Assembly (NCBI GenBank): GCA_030636065.1
Contig: DAOVXR010000082.1
Location: forward strand, 1-7,280
Length of the DNA: 7,280 nucleotides
Direction of reading: 5' to 3'
Origin: Sedimentisphaerales bacterium
GTDB lineage: Bacteria > Planctomycetota > Phycisphaerae > Sedimentisphaerales > SM23-30
This document shows positions 1-6,365 of the stretch, in pieces (positions within the stretch are counted from its first letter, which is position 1; each line of letters begins with the position of its first letter). Under the pieces are notes generated by a model. It saw only the letters and a list, made by a program, of their open reading frames with translations, did no database searches and was not told the DNA's origin. The position numbers and the translations under genes were made by a program.

Positions 1-1
1 A

Positions 2-823
2 ACTCTTTCCATTTTGGAAACAGTTCAAAATGAAGGAAACAGGCAGGTTAAGCGGACAACGGAATTTTACAACCTTGATGCCATTATTTCAGTCGGCTAC
101 CGCGCCAATCCCTACCAGGCAACACAATTTCGCATCTGGGCGACAAAAACCCTGAAAGAATTCATTATCAAAGGATTTGTTCTGGATGATGAACGGCTCA
201 AGCAGGGCAACCAGGTCTTCGGGAAAGATTATTTTGACGAACTGCTGGAGCGCATCCGGGAAATCCGAGCCAGTGAGCGACGCTTTTATCAGAAAATTAC
301 CGACATATATGCCCTTTCGGCGGATTATGATAAAAATGCACCTGTTGCCAAAGAGTTTTTCGCTACAGTCCAAAACAAGCTGCATTGGGCCATTACGGGG
401 AAAACGGCTGCTGAAATCATCTATGATTCAGCAGATGCAACTAAAATCCATATGGGTCTTACTAACTGGAAACATTCGCCGGACGGCAAAATCTTAAAAT
501 CCGATATTGCCGTTGCCAAAAACTACCTGAATGAAGCCCACATCAGGGAACTGAACGGAATTGTCTCTGCCTATCTTGATTTGGCGGAAAACAGAGCGCA
601 ACGACAGATTCTGATGAAAATGGCCGACTGGGTCGAATTTCTGCATAACTTTTTGGAATTATCTAACTACCCGATCTTACAGGATAAGGGCAAAGCCAGC
701 GCATTGGAGGCCAAGCTCAAGGCCAAGCAAGAATATGAAACATATCGTGTTGTACAGGACAAAAACTATGTTTCTGATTTTGACAAAGAAATAAAGCGGA
801 TTACCGGAAAAAAAGATAAATAA
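2..823 (+). CDS. RhuM family protein, 5' end outside the window
   Basis: The frame is open from base 2 to a TAA at 821-823, giving 273 visible residues. The only start-like codon near the edge is a TTG at 14, and family proteins extend roughly 60-80 residues further upstream, so I read this as a gene cut by the window edge, not one starting at 14. The family is recognised from the FYNLDAIISVGYR stretch followed by ATQFRIWAT and LKEFIIKGF near visible residues 21-58, then the helical DYFDELLERIREIRASERRFYQ region and a C-terminal part with GLTNWKHSP and ALEAKLKAKQEYE. RhuM was named from Salmonella pathogenicity island 3. Its biochemical role is not established, and homologues are common in mobile and accessory DNA. 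It lies 8 bases upstream of an ATPase gene, probably on the same transcript. The family call is firm; the function is unknown. Confidence 0.88.
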   Translation, partial: TLSILETVQNEGNRQVKRTTEFYNLDAIISVGYRANPYQATQFRIWATKTLKEFIIKGFVLDDERLKQGNQVFGKDYFDELLERIREIRASERRFYQKITDIYALSADYDKNAPVAKEFFATVQNKLHWAITGKTAAEIIYDSADATKIHMGLTNWKHSPDGKILKSDIAVAKNYLNEAHIRELNGIVSAYLDLAENRAQRQILMKMADWVEFLHNFLELSNYPILQDKGKASALEAKLKAKQEYETYRVVQDKNYVSDFDKEIKRITGKKDK

Positions 824-831
824 TAATCGCC

Positions 832-1551
832 ATGCACTTAACAAAAGTATCTCTTCAGTCTGAACGCTATCCTACGCAGGAACATTATCCCTTCAGTCTG
901 TCGCTCTTCCGGCAAACGAAAGAACTGACATTTACCAGGCCTGTAACTTTTCTGGTCGGTGAAAACGGTACTGGTAAATCGACGCTGTTAGAGGCGTTGG
1001 CCTACAAATGCGGTATTTATATCTGGCAGGGTATGGAACGAAGCCGTTGTACGCATAACCCTCACGAAAAACAGCTTTACCGGTTTATCACAATTGACTG
1101 GGCCGATGGGAAAGTACCAGGTTCGTTTTTCGCCTCACAGATATTTCATCATTTTTCACAAATTCTCGACGAGTGGGCGGCGTCCGATCCGGGTGTGTTG
1201 AAATATTTCGGGGGCGAATCGCTGATTACACAATCGCACGGCCAGTCGCTGATGTCTTTCTTTAACAGCCGCTATAAGGTCAAGGGGCTGTATCTGCTGG
1301 ACGAGCCGGAAACAGCCCTTTCCGCGAAAAAGCAGCTGGAACTCCTGAAACTGCTCGACCAGACCGTCCGTGACGGCAAGGCCCAGTTTATTATCGCGAC
1401 CCATTCTCCCCTGCTTATGGCGTGTCCGGGCGCGGAAATCTATAGTTTCGACCAGTCGCCGGTAGTACCGATCAAGTACGAACAAACCGATCACTATAGT
1501 ATTTACAAAGATTTTCTGAACAATCCGGAGAAGTATCTGAATGAAAGATAA
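832..1551 (+). CDS. AAA/SMC-like single-domain ATPase (COG3910 type)
   Basis: This 239-residue cytosolic protein is made almost entirely of one ABC/SMC-type nucleotide-binding domain. Visible motifs are Walker A GENGTGKST (43-51), an ABC-signature-like SHGQS (135-139), Walker B LYLLDEPE (153-160), a D-loop-like ALSA (162-165) and the switch histidine in ATHSP (H191). There is no long coiled-coil insert, so it is not a full SMC or RecF protein. The order and spacing fit the COG3910 predicted ATPases, usually about 240-260 residues, whose substrate is unknown. General annotation often calls such proteins AAA_21 or AbiEii-like. The ATG at 832 follows the RhuM stop by 8 bases and has no good Shine-Dalgarno sequence, which suggests translational coupling. 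The 3' end overlaps the sugar transporter by 11 bases. An active ATPase is well supported; a defence role with RhuM is only a possibility. Confidence 0.88.
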   Translation: MHLTKVSLQSERYPTQEHYPFSLSLFRQTKELTFTRPVTFLVGENGTGKSTLLEALAYKCGIYIWQGMERSRCTHNPHEKQLYRFITIDWADGKVPGSFFASQIFHHFSQILDEWAASDPGVLKYFGGESLITQSHGQSLMSFFNSRYKVKGLYLLDEPETALSAKKQLELLKLLDQTVRDGKAQFIIATHSPLLMACPGAEIYSFDQSPVVPIKYEQTDHYSIYKDFLNNPEKYLNER

Positions 1552-2920
1552 CAAAAACAGTATATTATATGTAGTACTGGTTTCTATGGTGGCGGCGTTG
1601 GGGGGACTGCTGTTCGGTTATGATACAGGAGTAATCAACGGGGCGATCGGGCCTCTGGAGACACATTTTGATTTGGACCCACAGTTCGAGAAGGGCTGGG
1701 TAGCCGCCAGCGCCCTTTTGGGCTGTGTGCTTGGGGTGGCATTGGCGGGGGTGCTAAGCGACCGGTTTGGTCGAAAGAAGGTGCTGGTGGTTTCAGCGAT
1801 ATTATTTCTTATATCGGCTATTGGTACGGCTCTGCCGAAAGACATCACAACATTTATCTTTTTCCGCATAATAGGCGGTGTTGGTGTGGGGGCGGCGTCG
1901 ATGACCTCACCGATGTATATCGCCGAGATATCACCGGCCCGTATGAGGGGGCGGCTGGTCTCGGTGAACCAGCTTGCCATTGTAACCGGTTTTATGGTGG
2001 TATATTTTGTGAATTATTTTATCGTCCAGCAGGGAGACGCAACCTGGAACATACAGTATGGGTGGCGGTGGATGTTCGGCTCGGAGTCCTTGCCGGCAAT
2101 TCTTTTGCTGTTACTGTTGTTCGTAGTACCGGAAAGCCCACGCTGGCTGGCAAAACAAGGGCAGAGCGATACGGCCCTGGGAGTCCTCTCCCGCATCGGA
2201 GGCGCCGAGTACGCACAGGCTGAACTAACGGAGATAAAAAAGGCCATAGCCCAGGAAAGCGGTTCGCTGAGGCAATTGTTTCAACCGGGTATGAAAATCG
2301 TGCTGGTTATCGGCATAGCGTTAGCCGTTTTGCAGCAGGTAACCGGTATTAATGTTTTTCTGTATTTCGGTACGGAAATCTTCAAAAAGATGGGTTCCTC
2401 GACAAATGCCGCCCTGATACAGACGGTGGTGGTTGGGGCGGTGAACCTGACCTTTACCATTATCGCTATCTGGACGGTTGACCGGCTCGGACGCAAGCCA
2501 CTGATGATTATCGGGGCGAGCGGAATGGCTATTTCCCTGTTGGCGATGGGAGGCGCGGCCTTTTATCAAAAGACGGATATGTGGATACTGTTCTTTATGC
2601 TCGGTTATATCGCCTGTTTTGCGTTATCGGTGGGACCGGTAACATGGGTGATACTCTCGGAGATATTTCCCAACCGGATTCGCGGACGGGCGATGGCGGT
2701 GGCGACTGTTTTTCTCTGGTCAGCGAATTACGTCGTAACCCAGACCTTCACCATGATGGACGAAAGCCAATGGCTGACCGGGAAGTTTCACCATGGGTTT
2801 CCGTTTTGGCTGTATGGTGCTTTAAGCGTGGTACTGGCTGTGTTTGTCTGGCGATGTGTACCGGAGACAAAAGGGAAAACACTGGAAGAAATCGAGACGA
2901 TGTGGCTGCTCAGAAAGTAA
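1541..2920 (+). CDS. XylE-like sugar:H+ symporter (MFS sugar porter family)
   Basis: The 459-residue product has the twelve-helix layout of MFS sugar porters. Signatures in order are LLFGYDTGVING (23-34), DRFGRKK (74-80), PMYIAEISPARMRGRLVSVNQ (124-144, described by its ends), PESPRW (197-202), QQVTGINVFLY (265-275), DRLGRKP (314-320), SEIFPNRIRGRAMA (373-386) and PETKGKTLEE (441-450). Similarity to E. coli XylE is strong throughout, including the C-terminal MMDxxxW and HFHxGF-like segments. Proton-coupling residues D27 and R133 of XylE correspond to D28 and R109. Sugar ligands Q168, Q288, Q289, N294 and W392 correspond to Q144, Q265, Q266, N271 and W369, but Q175 and Q415 are F151 and L392. 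It therefore probably imports a pentose or hexose, with substrate uncertain. GGAG at 1527-1530 supports the ATG at 1541, which overlaps the preceding gene by 11 bases. Confidence 0.93.
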   Translation: MKDNKNSILYVVLVSMVAALGGLLFGYDTGVINGAIGPLETHFDLDPQFEKGWVAASALLGCVLGVALAGVLSDRFGRKKVLVVSAILFLISAIGTALPKDITTFIFFRIIGGVGVGAASMTSPMYIAEISPARMRGRLVSVNQLAIVTGFMVVYFVNYFIVQQGDATWNIQYGWRWMFGSESLPAILLLLLLFVVPESPRWLAKQGQSDTALGVLSRIGGAEYAQAELTEIKKAIAQESGSLRQLFQPGMKIVLVIGIALAVLQQVTGINVFLYFGTEIFKKMGSSTNAALIQTVVVGAVNLTFTIIAIWTVDRLGRKPLMIIGASGMAISLLAMGGAAFYQKTDMWILFFMLGYIACFALSVGPVTWVILSEIFPNRIRGRAMAVATVFLWSANYVVTQTFTMMDESQWLTGKFHHGFPFWLYGALSVVLAVFVWRCVPETKGKTLEEIETMWLLRK

Positions 2921-2936
2921 TATTCCCTGCAAATAT

Positions 2937-2954
2937 TGTTTGACAGACCAAACA
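2937..2954. repeat. Small inverted repeat between transporter and cdsA
   Basis: TGTTTG (2937-2942) and CAAACA (2949-2954) form a perfect 6-bp stem around a 6-base loop, 17 bases after the transporter stop codon. The stem is not GC-rich and no T run follows, so it is a poor intrinsic terminator. It overlaps the candidate -35 box at 2940-2945, so an operator role is possible but unproven. Confidence 0.35.
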
Positions 2955-2970
2955 GGATTACCAGAATAAA
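2940..2970 (+). promoter_or_regulatory. Candidate promoter for cdsA-phoH
   Basis: A perfect TTGACA (2940-2945) is followed after 19 bases by AATAAA (2965-2970), a 4-of-6 match to the sigma-70 -10 box. The spacing is longer than the ideal 17. It sits in the only spacer of useful size (2921-2993) before cdsA. Such matches occur by chance in AT-rich spacers, so support is modest. Confidence 0.3.
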
Positions 2971-2993
2971 TAGACTCATCAGGATATTTTTTT

Positions 2994-3875
2994 ATGGCGT
3001 TACAATCAGTAGTAGCGAAGCGAGTGTTTTTCGGAACGGTGATGATTCTGGCACTCGGGGCGATACTGACGGTTGATGGATGGCTGTCGGCGCAGGGTTA
3101 TTGTATCTCATCTGACAAACTGTGTGGGATCGGCTTTGTCCTGCTATTGGCGATAGTACTGGGATTGGGTGCGGAAGAATTATCGCGAATGATGCGGGCC
3201 AAGGGAACCGAGCCGGTCGTCTGGTTGATTATACCTGCTATAGTATTACTGCTGACGCAGCCGTTCTGGTGTAATGAAATATCCCACTCGGTTTGCTGGG
3301 CCGGGATATTGTTTGGCAGTCTGCTGACGGCGGCCCTGGTACAGGGAATTAAATACAGGACAAAAAACACCCTGGCGAACCTGAGCGGTTTTTGCCTGTC
3401 AGTCGTCTATCTCGGCGTTGGGGGGTGGTTTCTTGTGGCAATCCGACTTATCGGTGGTTCTGAGCCGGATATGTGGGGCCAGATCGCCCCGCTTGTTATG
3501 TTTTTGACCTGTGTAAAGTCTTGTGATATAGGGGCTTACTTTACCGGTCGTTTTCTGGGCCGCCATAAAATGATCCCCTCAATCAGTCCGGGCAAGACCT
3601 GGGAAGGGCTGATCGGCGGAGTAGTACTGGCGGTAATTGCGGCCTCGCTTTTTGCCTGTTTTGCTGGTATAATGGGGTATGGAAAGTCAGCCACCTTCGG
3701 CGTGGCAGTGGCAGTGAGCGGCCAGTTAGGCGATCTGCTGGAATCCATGCTCAAACGCGACGCCGGGAGTAAGGACTCGGCGAGCTTAGTGCCGGAGTTC
3801 GGCGGTGTTCTTGATTTGTTGGATTCACCGCTGGCGGCGGCGCCGATAGCATACATGATATTTATATGGAACTGA
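2994..3875 (+). CDS. cdsA: Phosphatidate cytidylyltransferase (CDP-diacylglycerol synthase)
   Basis: This integral membrane enzyme makes CDP-diacylglycerol from phosphatidate and CTP, the branch point for phospholipid synthesis. The 293 residues contain several hydrophobic helices (about 11-27, 44-60, 75-89, 102-117, 132-152, 164-174, 206-226 and 280-292). Diagnostic parts are KSCDIGAYFTGRFLGRHK (175-192), SPGKTWEG (198-205) and the C-terminal signature that begins SMLKRDAGSKDS at 251 and ends FGGVLDLLDS at 269-278. In the classical signature the residues here read F269 and L276 are His and Arg; the metal and phosphate ligands D249?, D256, K260 and D261 region is otherwise intact. I recall this variant from planctomycete homologues. 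AGGA at 2981-2984 lies 9 bases before the ATG. The 3' end overlaps phoH by 10 bases, so the two are probably translated together. Confidence 0.92.
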   Translation: MALQSVVAKRVFFGTVMILALGAILTVDGWLSAQGYCISSDKLCGIGFVLLLAIVLGLGAEELSRMMRAKGTEPVVWLIIPAIVLLLTQPFWCNEISHSVCWAGILFGSLLTAALVQGIKYRTKNTLANLSGFCLSVVYLGVGGWFLVAIRLIGGSEPDMWGQIAPLVMFLTCVKSCDIGAYFTGRFLGRHKMIPSISPGKTWEGLIGGVVLAVIAASLFACFAGIMGYGKSATFGVAVAVSGQLGDLLESMLKRDAGSKDSASLVPEFGGVLDLLDSPLAAAPIAYMIFIWN

Positions 3876-4819
3876 CCTTAACACTGGAAAACCCTGAAAA
3901 ACGCGTACAATTGTTCGGTACGGCTGATGCGAATCTGCGAACCATCCGGGAAATCTGCGATGTGCAAATTACTGCGCGCGATGGCCGCGTGAAACTCTCC
4001 GGAGCCAAAGAAGCCGTTACAAAAGCGACGAACCTGCTGGAATCGATGCAGCAGCATCTGAAGCACTCGGACCATATCAGCAAGGATGACCTCGTTAAAA
4101 TAATGGGCCGTGCCGGCGCGGATGAACGGCGTAAAGACCTCTGCCGGGTCGAAGTATATGCCAAACATCGCATGATCGAACCTCATAGTAAAGGTCAGGA
4201 AAAATACCTCACAGCCATGCAAAAGAATGACATGATATTCTGTGCCGGCCCCGCCGGTACAGGCAAGACCTACCTCGCGGTGGCAATGGCGGTGGCAATG
4301 CTTAAACAGGGGCGAATCCGACGGATTATTCTGGCACGCCCGGCAGTGGAAGCGGGAGAGAAACTGGGGTTCCTGCCCGGAGACATGCAGGCGAAGGTCA
4401 ACCCATATCTGCGTCCGCTGTTTGACGCGCTGGGCGATATGATGGACTATACCCAGATCAAACAATTCATGCAAAATGATATTATCGAAGTTGTGCCACT
4501 GGCGTTTATGCGGGGCCGTACACTCAACGCCGCGGCGGTCATCCTTGATGAGGCGCAAAATACCACTGTTTCACAGATGTTAATGTTCTTGACGCGACTG
4601 GGCTACGACTCGAAAATGATTGTTACCGGCGACGACAGTCAGAGCGACCTGGCAAAAGACCAGGAATCGGGACTGATCGACGCCATAAGACGACTCAAAG
4701 GAATAAAAGGAATCGCTTTTGTACGACTCGACGAAACTGACATTGTACGACATCGGCTGGTACAGAATATCGTCAAAGCGTATGAGAAAGAGAGGGAAGG
4801 GAAGAAAAAAAATCCGTAG
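3866..4819 (+). CDS. phoH: PhoH family P-loop ATPase (PhoH/YbeZ type)
   Basis: The 317-residue product has the usual size and layout of PhoH-like (YbeZ) proteins. A small N-terminal KH-like nucleic-acid-binding region (about 1-60) precedes the ATPase domain. Walker A is GPAGTGKT (128-135), followed by the very conserved ARPAVEAGEKLGFLPGD (157-173), Walker B ILDEAQNTT (226-234), a sensor-like TGDDSQSDL (254-262) and DIVRHRLVQ (292-300). PhoH proteins are cytosolic ATPases linked to RNA metabolism and often to YbeY and ribosome maturation; the exact reaction is not settled. The start at 3866 overlaps the cdsA stop by 10 bases and no clear Shine-Dalgarno precedes it, consistent with translational coupling. 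In many bacteria the next gene is a 7TM-HD protein or ybeY. Here a restriction-modification cassette intervenes before the likely 7TM-HD gene at 7068. Confidence 0.95.
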   Translation: MELTLTLENPEKRVQLFGTADANLRTIREICDVQITARDGRVKLSGAKEAVTKATNLLESMQQHLKHSDHISKDDLVKIMGRAGADERRKDLCRVEVYAKHRMIEPHSKGQEKYLTAMQKNDMIFCAGPAGTGKTYLAVAMAVAMLKQGRIRRIILARPAVEAGEKLGFLPGDMQAKVNPYLRPLFDALGDMMDYTQIKQFMQNDIIEVVPLAFMRGRTLNAAAVILDEAQNTTVSQMLMFLTRLGYDSKMIVTGDDSQSDLAKDQESGLIDAIRRLKGIKGIAFVRLDETDIVRHRLVQNIVKAYEKEREGKKKNP

Positions 4820-4824
4820 GATTT
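4810..4824. repeat. Palindrome across the phoH stop codon
   Basis: AAATCC (4810-4815), loop GTA, GGATTT (4819-4824) form a perfect 6-bp hairpin that includes the phoH TAG stop (4817-4819). On the + strand there is no following T run. Read on the minus strand, the stem is followed by a T run from the poly-A stretch at 4805-4812, but no minus-strand gene here would need a terminator. Confidence 0.4.
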
Positions 4825-4842
4825 CGCAGATTCACACAGATA
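4823..4842 (+). repeat. Degraded interspersed-repeat-like sequence (CAGATT/CAGATA)
   Basis: CAGATT (4827-4832) and CAGATA (4837-4842) repeat with a 10-base period in a stretch resembling the 'cacagattacacagat' intergenic repeats found in several bacterial phyla. Further on, 4886-4915 (ccacaaaggcacc...) resembles another dispersed 'gccacaaaggcac' repeat. Both matches are from memory and are imperfect. Confidence 0.3.
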
Positions 4843-4920
4843 AAAATGAGTTGTTACAGCCAGAAAAAACAGAAAAATAAATGTTGCCACAAAGGCACCA
4901 TGAGCAGAAATAAAACCCAA

Positions 4921-4926
4921 AAGGAA
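4921..4926 (+). promoter_or_regulatory. Shine-Dalgarno site fixing the start of the unknown R-M gene
   Basis: AAGGAA ends 9 bases before the ATG at 4936, ideal spacing. The in-frame upstream ATGs at 4846 and 4900 have no comparable site, and the residues they would add are low-complexity and Lys/Cys-rich. I therefore prefer 4936. Confidence 0.6.
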
Positions 4927-4935
4927 TGCTGCAAT

Positions 4936-5484
4936 ATGCCGTTATATCCTGAAATTGAATTAACAATAAAATTAGATAATATCACAGGCAATCATGAAAA
5001 TGACCGGAATACCCTGAGAACTTTATTGCTGGATAAATTAGTCGGGGAAAAAGCCGGAACCGGCAGGGGGGAAAAGACATCAAAATATCATTACAATGTA
5101 GAATCTTTATCTTGTGGGAATAGAATCTATTTGACAAGGCCGGCTATCCTTAGTAAAGGATTTGATTTCATTATTCATGTTGAAAATTATACGTTTACAA
5201 AAGGTAAAGATAATCCAAAGCATGATGACATATTAGATGACTTGAAAGGGAAAAAGCAAGAGAATATCGCTAAGTACAAAAAGCTTTTATGTCTGATCAA
5301 CTCGGTTTTTCATTGTGAAGACCCAGTGGACGTTCTCACGCGATATGATGACTTATCTTTTAATCAAGGACTTTCAATAGACCTGATATTACTGGTTACG
5401 AAATGGTTTTTTATTGAACAAGATGTAAGGTATTGGAATTGGTCAGGGCGAGATAGACTTATGTCTGAAATTAAAGGAATATAA
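4936..5484 (+). CDS. Unrecognised protein, first gene of the R-M cassette
   Basis: I do not recognise a named family with confidence. From the preferred ATG (4936) the product has 182 residues; the open frame runs back to 4846, but those extra 30 residues look like translated spacer. It is soluble, with no signal peptide. Conserved-looking segments are YPEIELTIKLDN near the start, GTGRGEKTSKYHYNVESL (about 42-59), IYLTRPAILSKGFDFIIHVENY (about 64-85), a polar PKHDDILDDLKGKKQEN segment (about 94-110) and KWFFIEQDVRYWNWSGRDRLM (about 157-177). Their mixed polar and aromatic character suggests a folded, functional domain. It ends 2 bases before the methyltransferase start and contains that gene's Shine-Dalgarno (AGGA 5475-5478), so the two are co-translated. 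A restriction accessory subunit, specificity factor or regulator are all possible. It has no visible helix-turn-helix typical of C proteins and no obvious PD-(D/E)XK motif. Confidence 0.8.
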   Translation: MPLYPEIELTIKLDNITGNHENDRNTLRTLLLDKLVGEKAGTGRGEKTSKYHYNVESLSCGNRIYLTRPAILSKGFDFIIHVENYTFTKGKDNPKHDDILDDLKGKKQENIAKYKKLLCLINSVFHCEDPVDVLTRYDDLSFNQGLSIDLILLVTKWFFIEQDVRYWNWSGRDRLMSEIKGI

Positions 5485-5486
5485 AA

Positions 5487-6347
5487 ATGATGAAGGCTTA
5501 TTATTCAGAAAGAAATGTACGCATATACAACGGCGATGTAATTGAAATACTGAAAAACCTACCCGATGGGTGTGTCGATCTGATTTTTGCCGATCCGCCT
5601 TATAACCTGTCAAATGGTGGGTTCACGTGCCATGCAGGCAAGCGAGTTAGTGTGAACAAGGGCAAATGGGATAAGAGCAGGGGCATAGAAGAGGATTTTA
5701 ATTTTCACTATAATTGGATTGAAGCGTGCAGGCGTGTATTGAAACCAAATGGGTCTCTATGGATTTCGGGAACTTATCATTCAATCTATGTTTGTGGCTA
5801 TGCCTTGCAAAAACAAGGATGGCATACTATTAATGATATTTGTTGGTACAAGCCAAATGCTTCACCTAACCTGTCCTGTAGAATGTTCACCGCAAGTCAT
5901 GAAACCTTGCTCTGGGTAAGAAAGGACAAAAAAGCAAAACATACCTTCAATTATGATGCCATGAAAAATGGTGATTTCCACAATGACTTTGTCAAAAAAC
6001 CAGGCAAGCAGATGAGAAGCCTCTGGTCGGTCAATACTCCCAAAAATGGTGAAAAAAGACATGGTAAGCATCCTACCCAAAAACCTGAAGATCTCCTGGA
6101 ACGTATTATTATAGCGAGTAGCAATGAAGGCGATATTGTTCTTGATCCTTTTTGTGGAAGCGCAACTACCGGCGTTGCTGCATTAAGACATAATCGCAAA
6201 TTTGTTGGAATAGATTTAGAGCAAGAGTATTTGGATAAGTTTGCAATTCCAAGACTTAGCGACGAGATCAAAAGTAAAGGACAGTCGTTATTTCATGATG
6301 CGCATCAAGTTAATGCAGAACAAACAGATCTTTGCTTTACGCAATAG
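5487..6347 (+). CDS. DNA adenine N6-methyltransferase, beta class (DpnA/HindIII-methylase-like)
   Basis: The 286-residue enzyme transfers a methyl group from S-adenosylmethionine to adenine in a specific DNA site, protecting it from the partner nuclease. The catalytic motif IV DPPYN (36-40) precedes motif I LDPFCGSATTG (219-229), the beta-class order, with motif X HPTQKP (195-200). Between them are SNGGF, VSVNKGKWDKS (54-64), KPNGSLWISGTYHSIY (86-101), the PNASPNLSCR region (123-132) and a KQMRSLWSV segment (174-182). These resemble M.DpnIIB/DpnA (GATC) and also HindIII-type methylases, so the target cannot be read from sequence; GATC is favoured because of the neighbouring MutH/Sau3AI-like nuclease. 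Motif I has Ala226 where Gly is usual. The frame begins with two ATGs (5487, 5490). About 25 extra residues after IPRL form a non-conserved tail. Confidence 0.93.
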   Translation: MMKAYYSERNVRIYNGDVIEILKNLPDGCVDLIFADPPYNLSNGGFTCHAGKRVSVNKGKWDKSRGIEEDFNFHYNWIEACRRVLKPNGSLWISGTYHSIYVCGYALQKQGWHTINDICWYKPNASPNLSCRMFTASHETLLWVRKDKKAKHTFNYDAMKNGDFHNDFVKKPGKQMRSLWSVNTPKNGEKRHGKHPTQKPEDLLERIIIASSNEGDIVLDPFCGSATTGVAALRHNRKFVGIDLEQEYLDKFAIPRLSDEIKSKGQSLFHDAHQVNAEQTDLCFTQ

Positions 6348-6365
6348 AGTTGGAAACGCTGATAT

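Noticed and set aside
14..16. TTG at 14 as the true start of the RhuM gene
   Set aside because: The frame is open to the window edge and family proteins have a further N-terminal region, so this is more likely internal.
1156..1554. 132-codon minus-strand open frame opposite the ATPase
   Set aside because: It is antisense to conserved Walker B and switch motifs and has no family features.
3878..4558. 226-codon minus-strand open frame inside phoH
   Set aside because: It lies opposite a clearly functional phoH, shows no recognisable domain and reflects codon bias of the sense gene.
4810..4824. Intrinsic terminator after phoH
   Set aside because: The stem is short and A/T-rich with a 3-base loop, and there is no T run on the + strand.
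4850..4880. Possible promoter for the R-M operon (TTGTTA with AATAAA)
   Set aside because: Only 4 of 6 matches in each box with 19-base spacing; not distinguishable from chance in AT-rich spacer.
4846..4935. N-terminal extension of the unknown R-M protein from the ATG at 4846
   Set aside because: It would add 30 Lys/Cys/Gln-rich residues translated from repeat-like spacer, and no Shine-Dalgarno precedes 4846, while 4936 has a good AAGGAA at proper distance.
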